Positions 1-6,771 of a DNA stretch of 64,000 nt are shown piece by piece (position 1 is the first letter of the stretch; each line of letters begins with the position of its first letter). The notes under the pieces were generated by a model. That model made no database searches. It was not told the origin of the DNA and saw only the letters and a program-made list of their open reading frames with translations. This DNA is from Ectothiorhodospira haloalkaliphila ATCC 51935 (lineage in GTDB: Bacteria > Pseudomonadota > Gammaproteobacteria > Ectothiorhodospirales > Ectothiorhodospiraceae): positions 1 to 64,000 of the forward strand of contig NZ_KK214997.1 of the NCBI RefSeq assembly GCF_000633935.1, in the 5' to 3' direction. The translations under genes were made by a program, and so were the position numbers.

Positions 1-1
1 A

Positions 2-133
2 AATGGAGCCCACTTACGCCAGGACCTGAAGCAGTACTTCGCCTGGTACAACGCAGAGCGGCCCCACCAAGGGCTGGACGATGCAACACCGGATGAGGTC
101 TACTTCAACCAACCTCTGACTCGGGCGGCCTGA
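2..133 (+). mobile_element. C-terminal end of IS3-family transposase (partial)
   Basis: The open frame entering from the left edge encodes 43 residues before a TGA. It carries the typical end of the DDE integrase domain of IS3-type OrfB proteins (YFAWYNAERPHQGL, then ATPDEVYF). The catalytic part lies outside the window, so intactness cannot be judged. The following ~70 bases, to about position 204, probably hold the right end of the element; they end in CA, as IS3-family termini do, but I could not align them with a left end. The next gene starts inside or immediately after this presumed end. Confidence 0.8.
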
Positions 134-189
134 CGCCTGAGAGATACAACCCGGTTAGAGCTTAAACCCCCTGTCAGGTGGTCCAGCAG

Positions 190-612
190 ATGGGGTCCAC
201 TTCAGATACCCTCGAAACCCGAATCCGCGACAAGATCCGCAAAAGCCGTCGGACGGTCTTTCTGCGTGATGACTTCACCTCACTGGCGGGGTACGACCAA
301 GTGGGCAGAGCACTGCGTCAGTTGGAGGCGCAAGGGCGCTTGGTACGGGTTGGCCAAGGGCTGTATGCCAAGGCACGCAAGAACCGCATTACGGGGCAGC
401 CAATGCTGGCAGCTCCAGGTGGCTTCGAGCAGGTCGCCAAGGAGGCATTGAACCGGCTGGGTGTGAAGTGGGAGCCTGCCAGCGCCGAAAAAGCCTACCA
501 GGCGGGAGGCACGCAGGTGCCGGCCAGGGTCGTGGTCAAGGTCAAGGGCCCCTTTCATCGGCGTATTGCCTTCGGCCGCTATCAGCTGGGTGTAGAGCGG
601 GTCACTGCGTGA
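190..612 (+). CDS. AbiEi-type antitoxin (DUF6088-like)
   Basis: This 140-residue protein has the layout of the AbiEi antitoxin of type IV AbiE systems: an N-terminal winged-helix region (TRIRDKIRKSRRTVFLRDDF, then a YDQVGRALRQLEAQGRLVRV segment), followed by a shorter C-terminal domain. Family members repress their own promoter and counteract the AbiEii nucleotidyltransferase. ATG 190 is preceded by AGGTGG at suitable distance; a GTG at 178 is the alternative. Because the IS end lies right here, the first residues and the ribosome site may be supplied by the IS rather than being native. The stop overlaps the next start by GTGA, as is usual in this pair. The toxin partner is broken, so this antitoxin is probably an orphan. 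Confidence 0.75.
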   Translation: MGSTSDTLETRIRDKIRKSRRTVFLRDDFTSLAGYDQVGRALRQLEAQGRLVRVGQGLYAKARKNRITGQPMLAAPGGFEQVAKEALNRLGVKWEPASAEKAYQAGGTQVPARVVVKVKGPFHRRIAFGRYQLGVERVTA

Positions 613-833
613 CGATCGATCCTGGGCTGTTTGCCGATGTAGCCGATGCGCTGGGTATCGACAGTCCGGCCATTGTGGAAAAGGATGTCTATGCGGTGAA
701 GCTGTTGAGCCTGCTCTCACAGCTGAATTCACCTCATTTTGAGCTGGTATTTGCTGGAGGCACCAGCTTGGCGAAGACTCATCGTAGTCTCTACCGTATG
801 TCCGAGGATATCGATATCAAACCGGACAAATTA
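609..833 (+). pseudogene. Truncated AbiEii-type nucleotidyltransferase toxin
   Basis: From the GTG overlapping the antitoxin stop, the frame encodes the N-terminal ~75 residues of an AbiEii/AbiGii-type nucleotidyltransferase. Visible are IVEKDVYAVKLL, the nucleotide-binding FAGGTSLAK segment and SEDIDIK, which holds the metal-binding acidic pair. Homology stops abruptly at about position 828, where a 28-base direct repeat begins; the frame then runs through unrelated sequence to 1130. The rest of the toxin, normally 200 or more further residues, is missing, so the product is almost certainly inactive. Confidence 0.75.
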
Positions 834-855
834 AAGGACACCCACTTTTCGCCGA
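828..855 (+). repeat. 28-bp direct repeat, copy 1
   Basis: The same 28 bases (AAATTAAAGGACACCCAC followed by TTTTCGCCGA) occur again at 2209-2236. This copy cuts off the AbiEii gene; the second lies directly before the start of the Rpn-like pseudogene. Each copy is followed by an Rpn-like fragment, which suggests that this is the left edge of one element present twice. Confidence 0.9.
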
Positions 856-885
856 CCTCCCCCACCCACCCTGAGACCCTCACCC

Positions 886-1038
886 ATGGACGCGGAGGCC
901 TTCATTGCCCACGGCACGAGCCTGTTGCAGGCATTCGGCCACGCCGTGGGCAAGCTGGCGAAGCTGGTGGAACATGCGGCCTGCCGCCAAGCAAAATTCA
1001 AATTCCTGCGCGGGATGGGCACGGTCCACGGATCATGA
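886..1038 (+). other. Short open frame of unknown origin, possible gene fragment
   Basis: A 50-codon frame starts at ATG 886 ([20 protein letters not shown]) between repeat copy 1 and the first Rpn-like fragment. I recognise no family. It has no good ribosome site, and its last codons overlap the Rpn-like fragment in another frame. It is most likely a piece of a gene left by the rearrangements around it, not a functional gene. Confidence 0.2.
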
Positions 1039-1114
1039 CAGCCCGCGGAAGGATGCCCTGGAATCCTGTTTCGAGGAATTCACCCAGCTGCTGTTCCCGG
1101 CAATCAATACGGGG
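1026..1114 (+). pseudogene. Rpn-like nuclease gene fragment (copy A)
   Basis: This stretch is nearly identical to 2263-2351 and encodes the N-terminal part of an Rpn-family PD-(D/E)XK protein ([21 protein letters not shown], shown here only as its start and end motifs DHDSP and [12 protein letters not shown]). It ends abruptly and runs in frame into an rmlB fragment. It lacks the whole catalytic region and is not functional. Confidence 0.75.
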
Positions 1115-1324
1115 CATTATCGAAACCTGATCACCTTCGTGCCGGTGCAGGACCGCCCCGGTCATGACCGGCGCTATGCCATTGATGCCGGCAAGATCGA
1201 GCGGGAGCTGGGCTGGACACCGCAGGAAACCTTTGAATCCGGGCTGGGCAAGACGGTGCAGTGGTATCTGGACAACCCAGCCTGGTGGCAGCGTATGCTG
1301 GATGGCCGCTATCAATCAGGGTGA
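1115..1324 (+). pseudogene. rmlB: 3' fragment of dTDP-glucose 4,6-dehydratase gene
   Basis: About 65 codons encode the characteristic C-terminus of RmlB/Rfb[31 protein letters not shown], then a WYLDNPAWW segment and the YQSG end. RmlB makes dTDP-4-keto-6-deoxyglucose in the dTDP-rhamnose pathway. The N-terminal ~285 residues, with the nucleotide-binding and catalytic parts, are absent. The next step of this pathway that is visible, rmlD, lies 2.8 kb downstream, so an original rmlB-rmlD arrangement was probably split by the toxin-antitoxin segment. The sequence cggggcattatcga(a/g)acctg occurs at this joint and again before rmlD. Confidence 0.8.
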
Positions 1325-1482
1325 GCGATTGGGGGGCGGCGTCGTTGATGTCAATGTGTACTCAAGTCTTGTACACACCCACCAATATGGTGTAGTTTTC
1401 TGGTCAGCTGGTCATGCCATCGGAGGGGAACCCCTTGGCTTAATGACCATTTTATTCAGGACACGGGGCCGGAGTGATCGCA

Positions 1483-1719
1483 ATGCAAACGATGAATGTT
1501 CGGGAAACTCGAGAAAGGCTTTCTCAGCTTTTGGATGCCGTTGCGCAGGGCGAGGAGATTGTCATTCTTCGTCATGGAAAGCCGGCGGCTCGTTTGACAG
1601 CACCGCAATCCAGGCAGGTTCGTTTTCTCGATCGTTCCACGCTCCGGGCTGCCTTGCCTCCATCCAAGGAAAGTGCCGCCGCCGTGGTTCGGCACCTTCG
1701 GAACGAATCACGTTATTGA
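1483..1719 (+). CDS. Phd/YefM-type antitoxin
   Basis: The 78-residue protein begins MQTMNVRETRERLSQLLDAV and continues with GEEIVILRHGKPAARL, the dimeric DNA-binding fold of Phd/YefM antitoxins. Such proteins bind the operator of their own operon and wrap the toxin with their C-terminal tail. ATG 1483 is preceded by GGAG at 8 bases; a GTG at 1474 and an ATG at 1492 are alternatives. The stop codon overlaps the start of the PIN toxin by one base, so the two are translationally coupled. Confidence 0.85.
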   Translation: MQTMNVRETRERLSQLLDAVAQGEEIVILRHGKPAARLTAPQSRQVRFLDRSTLRAALPPSKESAAAVVRHLRNESRY

Positions 1720-2156
1720 TGCTTTACTTCGATACAAGCGCGTTGCTCCCCTATTATCGGCAGGAGCAGGCCAGTGAGCAGGTTCAGGCCCTGCTACTCA
1801 GCCAGTCCGAGCCCGTGCTGATCAGTCACTTGACCGAGGTGGAAGTTGCTAGCGCCTTGGCTCGATGGGTGCGGATGGGAGAGCTGACTGAGCCCGATGC
1901 AAATCGGATTGAAAATGCATTCGGTGATGATGTTCGGCAGGGCCGTTTTATGCGTTGCGCAATTGATATCCTCCACTATCAACGCGCCATCCACTGGATC
2001 GGCATGCGCAAGACAAGCTTGAGAACCCTGGATGCACTTCACCTTGCTTGTGCCGAGTATTACCAAGCCTGCTTGATCACGGAGGATGATGCTTTACTGG
2101 GCGCTGCCTTGTTCTTTGGTCTGGATGCAAGGCGTGCTGCTGATGGGCGGGAATAA
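1719..2156 (+). CDS. PIN-domain toxin ribonuclease (VapC-like)
   Basis: This 145-residue protein is a complete PIN domain. It has the N-terminal MLYFDTSALL strand (Asp5), an acidic pair near Glu40/Glu42, Asp105 in TLDALHLACA, and the ITEDDALLGAA motif (Asp123/Asp124). These acidic residues bind the metal used for RNA cleavage in the family. The partner is the overlapping upstream Phd-type antitoxin. The last codons and the downstream bases (2145-2173) recur, with one mismatch, just before rmlD at 4072-4100, so a second vapC-like 3' end once existed there. Confidence 0.88.
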   Translation: MLYFDTSALLPYYRQEQASEQVQALLLSQSEPVLISHLTEVEVASALARWVRMGELTEPDANRIENAFGDDVRQGRFMRCAIDILHYQRAIHWIGMRKTSLRTLDALHLACAEYYQACLITEDDALLGAALFFGLDARRAADGRE

Positions 2157-2173
2157 AACAAACAGGCCCATGG
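2145..2173 (+). repeat. 29-bp direct repeat (copy 1; second copy 4072-4100)
   Basis: The end of the PIN toxin gene and its flank (GGGCGGGAATAAAAC, then AAACAGGCCCATGG) recur with a single mismatch immediately upstream of rmlD at 4072-4100. In the second copy the reading frame would again end GAA TAA. This fits duplication or recombination of a vapC-like 3' end. Confidence 0.85.
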
Positions 2174-2174
2174 G

Positions 2175-2203
2175 AGCCCCCGCTGATGTTTGAGCGGCGG
2201 GCT
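2175..2203 (+). terminator. Possible terminator hairpin after the Phd/PIN pair
   Basis: AGCCCCCGCT pairs with AGCGGCGGGCT (one bulged C) around a 7-8 base loop, starting 19 bases after the PIN toxin stop. It is followed by an A/T-rich stretch (taattaaatt) rather than a clean T tract, so it may be a weak terminator or only an mRNA end structure. Confidence 0.4.
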
Positions 2204-2208
2204 TAATT

Positions 2209-2236
2209 AAATTAAAGGACACCCACTTTTCGCCGA
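2209..2236 (+). repeat. 28-bp direct repeat, copy 2
   Basis: It is identical to 828-855. Here it ends at the A of the ATG that starts the Rpn-like pseudogene, so it acts as that gene's leader. Confidence 0.9.
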
Positions 2237-2602
2237 TGACCGATCAAGACACCGCCCGGCCCACGGATCATGACAGCCCGTGGAAGGAGGCTCTGGAATC
2301 CTATTTCGAGGAATTCACCCAGCTGCTGTTCCCGGCAATCCATGCCGGGGTGGACTGGTCGCGGGGATATACCCCCATGGACAAGGAACTGCAGCAGATC
2401 ACGGCGGATGCCGACAGTGGCCTGCGCCATGCGGACAAGTTGATCAAGGTCCAGGCCCGTGATGGGGCGGAGACCTGGGTGCTGATCCATGTTGGGGTTC
2501 AGGGTGAGCCGGAAGACGCCTTTGCCGAGCGGATGTACACTTATCAGTTTGGCCCAGGCCCTGCTGGAGCAATTCGGCTATGTTGCGGACAGAAACTGGT
2601 AA
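2236..2602 (+). pseudogene. Rpn-like PD-(D/E)XK nuclease gene with internal deletion (copy B)
   Basis: The first ~105 codons encode the N-terminal part of an Rpn/PD-(D/E)XK transposase-type protein ([21 protein letters not shown], then VLIHVGVQGEPEDAFAERM). After YTYQF the frame shifts: the expected C-terminal end (AQALLEQFGYVADRNW, stop at 2600-2602) follows in another frame. The middle of the protein is therefore deleted. Rpn proteins are RecA-independent recombination-promoting nucleases and are often mobile; this copy and copy A are remnants. Confidence 0.75.
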
Positions 2603-2662
2603 TGATTGATCACCCCTCAAAGCCGTGCCCATTGACTGCTCCATTGCTACGAAGGCAACGAA

Positions 2663-2914
2663 ATGACACACCTAGACCTCGAACTCCCAGAAAACATCTT
2701 TTCGGCCTTGCGCCTGCCCCCGGCTGAATTTGCAAGGGAAATGCGCATCGCCGCTGCAGTGCAATGGTATGCAGAACGGCGCATCTCACAAGAGAAAGCT
2801 GCCGAAATTGCTGGCCAAAGCCGGGCACAGTTCATCGACGAACTACGCCAGCGCAAAGTACCAGCCATTCAGTTAGATGAAGACGAACTGGATGCGGAAC
2901 TCGCCGATGACTGA
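2663..2914 (+). CDS. UPF0175-family antitoxin
   Basis: The 83-residue protein shows the UPF0175 pattern: PPAEFAREMRIAAAVQWYAE, then ISQEKAAEIAGQSRAQFIDEL, a small helix-turn-helix-like fold. In this family it is the antitoxin of a DUF3368 PIN toxin, and that toxin follows with an 8-base overlap. The C-terminal stretch DEDELDAELADD is strongly acidic. The ATG at 2663 lies about 60 bases after the Rpn-like pseudogene. Confidence 0.85.
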   Translation: MTHLDLELPENIFSALRLPPAEFAREMRIAAAVQWYAERRISQEKAAEIAGQSRAQFIDELRQRKVPAIQLDEDELDAELADD

Positions 2915-3377
2915 ACAAAACTGGGTGATCAACGCATCGCCCTTGATTCTGCTGGGCAAAATCAACCAGCTTGAGCTTGTTGAACGGCTGGCATCCCGTC
3001 TGATCGTTCCACAATCTGTCACGGATGAAATTGCCGCCGGCACCCAAGACCGCTCAATACAATCAACCCTGAACTGGGCCCAGCGCCACATCCACCCCGA
3101 TATTGCTGTTCCGGTATCGATCCTCAAATGGGATATTGGCGCGGGTGAGTCACAAGTCCTCGCACAATGTATGCGCCACAATGGCAGCAAAGCGGTACTA
3201 GACGATGGCGAAGCCCGTGCGGCAGCGCAAGCGCACCAAATTCCGTTAGTTGGCACGCTGGGGATCATCCTTCGAGCCAAACAGTCCGGGTTGGTTGCAG
3301 AGGCCAAGCCACTGATCGAACAGTTGCTCGCCAACGGCTCTTATCTATTTGCCCATCGCAAGGAAGCTTACCAATAG
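2907..3377 (+). CDS. DUF3368 PIN-like toxin
   Basis: This 156-residue protein begins with VINASPLILLGKI, the signature start of DUF3368 PIN-like nucleases, and keeps AVLDDGEARAAA and the GTLGIILRAKQ segment. Length fits the family. ATG 2907 overlaps the antitoxin gene by 8 bases; starting further upstream would run deep into the antitoxin gene. It is presumed to be an RNase toxin neutralised by the UPF0175 partner. Confidence 0.85.
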   Translation: MTEQNWVINASPLILLGKINQLELVERLASRLIVPQSVTDEIAAGTQDRSIQSTLNWAQRHIHPDIAVPVSILKWDIGAGESQVLAQCMRHNGSKAVLDDGEARAAAQAHQIPLVGTLGIILRAKQSGLVAEAKPLIEQLLANGSYLFAHRKEAYQ

Positions 3378-3452
3378 AAATTCAGTCAATACATATCTCA
3401 TTGGCCTCACCCTTTCCTCTGTCAACTACCCCTTAATAATTAAATGTTCGGG

Positions 3453-3773
3453 TTAGATCACGCCAACAACCAGTAGTAAGGCCCTATCTACCGCCTTCAT
3501 CCTTTCTTCATCGAGACGACCAAACGGTTCGCTAATTTTGGTGCGCGGCAGCGTCGAAAGTTTGTCCACCATGATCTGCGACAGCGCGCTCAACCCATTG
3601 GCGGGATTCGGCTCCACAGTCACGCGAAATACTGCATCGCGCAGATCGCTTGTGACTGGGCACAGCACGACGCTCTCCAAATCCGTCAAAAGGTCTGATT
3701 GAACGATCAAGGCTGGGCGCGGTTTGCCATAGTTACCTTGCAAAGAAACCGCCACCAAGTCGCCTCGCTGCAT
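3453..3773 (-). CDS. MazF/PemK-family endoribonuclease toxin
   Basis: The 106-residue protein reads MQRGDLVAVSLQGNYGKPRPALIVQSD, a typical MazF beginning (described here only by its motifs RGDLVAV and GKPRPALIVQ), followed by VVLCPVTSDL and the MVDKLSTLPRTKI segment. Family members are mRNA interferases. ATG 3773 overlaps the antitoxin stop (TGATG), giving tight coupling; an ATG nine bases upstream (3782) is also in frame. It is convergent with the DUF3368 toxin, leaving 75 bases between them. Confidence 0.88.
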   Translation of the reverse strand: MQRGDLVAVSLQGNYGKPRPALIVQSDLLTDLESVVLCPVTSDLRDAVFRVTVEPNPANGLSALSQIMVDKLSTLPRTKISEPFGRLDEERMKAVDRALLLVVGVI

Positions 3774-3994
3774 CAATCCCAACGCTCCACGAGCGATGCG
3801 GCCTCTTCAGTGAAGCACAAAACATCGGCTTCTGCCGGGTCCTCCTTCAGGCTTTGGCATTGCTTGCGCAATCGCGCCGTGAACTCTGGCGAGCGGGTAT
3901 CTGGCACCCAAAACTGCACGGGCCGCAGCCCCGCAGCACGCATCCGTTCGCGGTGACGTGCTACCTTGCCAGATGATTCGTTGATTGATGGCAT
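3773..3994 (-). CDS. DUF3018/MazE-family antitoxin
   Basis: The 73-residue protein contains RHRERMRAAGLRPVQFWVPD and ARLRKQCQSLKEDPAEADVL, the hallmark of the DUF3018 antitoxin family that partners MazF. ATG 3994 is chosen because family homology starts there (MPSINESSGKVARH). The upstream bases contain a TTACATGATACC-TTACATGA repeat-like stretch (about 4021-4040) that could be its promoter or operator. Confidence 0.85.
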   Translation of the reverse strand: MPSINESSGKVARHRERMRAAGLRPVQFWVPDTRSPEFTARLRKQCQSLKEDPAEADVLCFTEEAASLVERWD

Positions 3995-4071
3995 GATGCC
4001 CCCATTGGTTTCGTGTCTAGTTACATGATACCTTACATGAAACCTTAACGCACGGGGCATTATCGAGACCT

Positions 4072-4100
4072 GGGTGGGAATAAAACAAACAGGCCCATGG
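4072..4100 (+). repeat. 29-bp direct repeat, copy 2 (leader of rmlD)
   Basis: This is the second copy of the PIN-gene 3' end repeat at 2145-2173. Directly before it, 4053-4072 repeats the joint sequence at 1110-1129 (20 bases, one mismatch). The two repeats together delimit the segment that separates the rmlB fragment from rmlD. Confidence 0.85.
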
Positions 4101-4109
4101 AGCCGACTG

Positions 4110-4991
4110 ATGAATATTCTGATTCTTGGGGCCACCGGTCAGGTGGGTTTTGAGCTGCTGCGGGCGCTGTCTCCATTGGGGTCGTTGATTGCCCCCACCC
4201 GTGCCCAGCTGGATCTGTCCAGTCCGGATGCGGTGGCCGGGGTGTTGCGGGCCGCTCGTCCGGCGTTGATCGTCAATGCTGCGGCCTGGACGGCGGTGGA
4301 TGCGGCCGAGGCGCAGCGCGAGGCGGCCTTTCGCCTGAATGCCGAGTTGCCGGCGCAGTTGGCCTGCTTTGCGGCCATTGCCGGCATCCCGGTGATCCAC
4401 TATTCCAGTGATTATGTCTATCCCGGCGACGGGGATGCGCCCTGGCGGGAGGACAGCCCCACGGGGCCTTTGTCCGTGTATGGGCAGAGCAAGCTGGCGG
4501 GGGATGAGGCGGTGATGGCCAGTGGGGCCGAGCATCTGATCTTCCGGACCAGCTGGGTGTACAGTGCCCGGGGCAGCAATTTCATGAAGACCATGCTGCG
4601 CCTGGGCCAGGAGCGGGACAGCCTGAAGGTGGTGAATGATCAAATCGGCGCCCCAACGCCGGCGCGCCTGATTGCCGAGGTGACGGCCCTGGCGGTGTAT
4701 CGGCAGCGGCTGGGGCGTGGCATCGAGGGGTTGTATCATCTGGCGCCCCATGGGGAGACCAGCTGGCATGGGTTTGCCTGCGAGATCTTCCGGCGGGCGG
4801 CGGAGTCGGGAATGGCGTTGAAGCTCACCCCGGCCCAGGTGGCGGCGATCCCCGGCAGTGACTACCCTACCCCGGCACAGCGGCCCGGTAATTCGCGGCT
4901 GTGTGTGGATAAGCTGGAAGCCGATCTGGGCATCGACCTGCCCCACTGGGAGCCGCAGTTGGTGCTGACGTTGGGGGAGTGCTTTGCCTGA
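4110..4991 (+). CDS. rmlD: dTDP-4-dehydrorhamnose reductase
   Basis: RmlD reduces dTDP-4-dehydro-rhamnose to dTDP-L-rhamnose, the last step of rhamnose donor synthesis. The 293-residue protein has the Rossmann motif GATGQVG (7-13), SSDYVY, the YGQSK motif with Tyr124 and Lys128, and the FRTSWVY segment, all typical of RmlD. Length is normal. ATG 4110 is used because homology begins at MNILILGATG. The gene appears intact although the adjoining rmlB is reduced to a fragment and neither rmlA nor rmlC is in the window. Its product would feed the polysaccharide locus that follows. Confidence 0.92.
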   Translation: MNILILGATGQVGFELLRALSPLGSLIAPTRAQLDLSSPDAVAGVLRAARPALIVNAAAWTAVDAAEAQREAAFRLNAELPAQLACFAAIAGIPVIHYSSDYVYPGDGDAPWREDSPTGPLSVYGQSKLAGDEAVMASGAEHLIFRTSWVYSARGSNFMKTMLRLGQERDSLKVVNDQIGAPTPARLIAEVTALAVYRQRLGRGIEGLYHLAPHGETSWHGFACEIFRRAAESGMALKLTPAQVAAIPGSDYPTPAQRPGNSRLCVDKLEADLGIDLPHWEPQLVLTLGECFA

Positions 4992-5034
4992 GCCCAACCG
5001 CCGGATCATGGCAGCAGCTGAACGGAGACATACC

Positions 5035-5118
5035 ATGCAAGTTGCCATCGACCTGCCCAGCGACCTCGTCACGTTTCAAGGTGCCGCAGACACCCGTCAG
5101 GGGTGGCAGGCTGCCTAA
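5035..5118 (+). other. 27-codon remnant resembling a UPF0175 antitoxin start
   Basis: A short frame (MQVAIDLPSDLV start) sits between rmlD and the MntA-like gene. Its first residues resemble the start of UPF0175 antitoxins, after which similarity ends. It has a GGAGA sequence upstream but is too short for a functional antitoxin. I read it as a decayed gene fragment. Confidence 0.3.
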
Positions 5119-5140
5119 GAACCCGGCCACGAGGATCTGA

Positions 5141-5566
5141 GTGAGAACAACACTGGAACGCTTGACGGAAATGGCATCGGCCGACGGGGAAATTGCCGTG
5201 CTATGGCTTTATGGCTCCCGTGCGAAAAATACCGCTACCGAGACGAGCGACTACGACTTGGCGGTTGCCTTCCACACACCTGAAAAACGTCCTTTGGAGC
5301 GGCGCCTGAGGCCTGAGTTACTGGCTCAGCATTGGCGGAACCAGCTCGACCTTGCGGAGGACATGCTCTCGGTTGTCGATATCAATCAGGCCCCCATACC
5401 GCTGGCCATGGTGATTATTCGCACAGGAAGGGTTCTGCAGGTCAACGATCCCCTGCGTCTGGCTCGTGAAGAGAACCGGATCAGTTCAATGTGGGAGCTT
5501 GATTACCAGTTTCATGTGCGAAAATTTGCCACCTCTGACACCCAGGAGCCTGACTGTGGAAATTGA
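5141..5566 (+). CDS. mntA: MntA-type nucleotidyltransferase antitoxin
   Basis: The 141-residue protein has the minimal nucleotidyltransferase signature GSRAK (Gly25-Ser26) followed by SDYDL (Asp37, Asp39). In MntA/HepT pairs this enzyme adds AMP to the HEPN toxin and thereby silences it. GTG 5141 has GAGG six bases upstream. The stop region overlaps the HepT start by 11 bases. All residues expected for catalysis are present. Confidence 0.88.
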   Translation: MRTTLERLTEMASADGEIAVLWLYGSRAKNTATETSDYDLAVAFHTPEKRPLERRLRPELLAQHWRNQLDLAEDMLSVVDINQAPIPLAMVIIRTGRVLQVNDPLRLAREENRISSMWELDYQFHVRKFATSDTQEPDCGN

Positions 5567-5963
5567 GTACGTGAGCGCCATGCGAGAACATCTGGCCACT
5601 CTGACTGAAGAGCTTGAGCAGCTTCACGCATTGAGCCAGGCGCCACAGGGCCTATCGCCCCTGATATATCGTGCGGCAGAGCGCAACCTGCAACTATTGA
5701 CGGAGGCCTGCATAGGGATTGCAAAACAGAGGTTGAAGTCTCTTGGCACGACTGTCCCAAGCGACGCCCGTCAGGCCTTTGCCAAACTGCAAGCGCTTGG
5801 ACATGACGTCAGCGGCACGCCCTGGACCAAGGTGATCGGGCTGCGCAATGCTCTGGTACATGACTACCTGAATCTGGATGCCAACATCGTGCTGGACATC
5901 ATCCGGCAGCGTCACTACCAGCAGCTCGTCGATTTCGCCTCTGCACAATTGGGAAAACATTGA
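5556..5963 (+). CDS. hepT: HepT-type HEPN ribonuclease toxin (DUF86)
   Basis: The 135-residue protein carries the HEPN signature R-x4-H-x-Y: Arg97, His102 and Tyr104 in GLRNALVHDY. The tyrosine is the residue modified by MntA in studied pairs. GTG 5556 is preceded by AGGAG at 8 bases, which decides the start although the frame is open further upstream. The pair lies at the right edge of the toxin-antitoxin cluster, just before the polysaccharide genes, which run the other way. Confidence 0.88.
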   Translation: MEIEYVSAMREHLATLTEELEQLHALSQAPQGLSPLIYRAAERNLQLLTEACIGIAKQRLKSLGTTVPSDARQAFAKLQALGHDVSGTPWTKVIGLRNALVHDYLNLDANIVLDIIRQRHYQQLVDFASAQLGKH

Positions 5964-5973
5964 ACATCATCCG

Positions 5974-6771
5974 TCAGCGCTTGATATTGGCCAGCAATCG
6001 GAGCACGGAAATATACAGCCAGACCATGGTCACCAGCAGGCCGAGCGCCAAAAACCAGCGCATCCACAGCGGTTGCGGTCGCTGGCATGCCAGATCAATG
6101 CGTCGGAAATCCACGAGCAGGTTCATTGAGGCCACCACCACAATGAAAGCAAACCAAATCATGCCACCCACACCGGTCCCATGCAGGAACGGCAGGGACA
6201 CACCAGTCAATATCAGAACGAATCCCAGCAGATAAACGAGTGCAATGGTTGCCGTCAGCGCATACACAACCACGAACATCCGTCGTGAGACCTGAACCAC
6301 CCGCATGGCATACAGGCTGTAAAGCGATAACATCAGGCAGAGGGTCACAACGATGGATTGTACGGCGATACCCGGGAAACGCTGCTCCATTGCCAGCGCC
6401 AATCCACTCATGAAAAGCCCGCCGGAAAAGCCATAGACAGGCGCTGTGTAGGGGGCCCAATGCCGGTAGAATGCTGTAAGCATGACCAGGCTCAAACCGA
6501 AAACACCGCCGCCAAAGCCAATGTTGCGGGCAAGGTTCGCTGCTTGCTCATTGCCTGCCGCCACACCAGGATAAAACTGTACCAGCATCAGCAAAATAGC
6601 CAGAAGGCTGAGACTGAAAAGCAGCCCTGTGGCACGCACGACGCTGGCGCGCGACAATGGCGCCTCGCGCTGCCGATTCACCGCCACGGAGGCGGAGCGC
6701 ATTCCGGCGGGAAGATTCAGCAGCGGGCTACCCATCCCGCGCATCAACGGCATGCCAATATCCGGAATCAT
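5974..6771 (-). CDS. Bax inhibitor-1/YccA-like integral membrane protein
   Basis: This 265-residue protein has a ~45-residue soluble N-terminus and about seven hydrophobic segments. It matches the Bax-inhibitor-1-like YccA branch: RFPGIAVQSIVVTL in the middle, a DFRRIDLAC acidic loop, and the C-terminal WFLALGLLVTMVWLYISVL-type helix. Members are multi-pass membrane proteins, some of them pH-sensitive Ca2+ leak channels; the substrate here is unknown. Its start overlaps the end of the FkbM/GT4 gene by 4 bases, so it is the last gene of the leftward polysaccharide-export operon, an unusual partner for that pathway. Confidence 0.75.
   Translation of the reverse strand: MIPDIGMPLMRGMGSPLLNLPAGMRSASVAVNRQREAPLSRASVVRATGLLFSLSLLAILLMLVQFYPGVAAGNEQAANLARNIGFGGGVFGLSLVMLTAFYRHWAPYTAPVYGFSGGLFMSGLALAMEQRFPGIAVQSIVVTLCLMLSLYSLYAMRVVQVSRRMFVVVYALTATIALVYLLGFVLILTGVSLPFLHGTGVGGMIWFAFIVVVASMNLLVDFRRIDLACQRPQPLWMRWFLALGLLVTMVWLYISVLRLLANIKR

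Noticed and set aside
609-1130. AbiEii reading frame as a full gene to 1130
   Set aside because: Similarity ends at about 828; the rest reads through a repeat and unrelated sequence.
1164-1718. Long N-terminal extension of the PIN toxin
   Set aside because: The extension overlaps the Phd-type antitoxin and the rmlB fragment in another frame; family homology starts at 1719.
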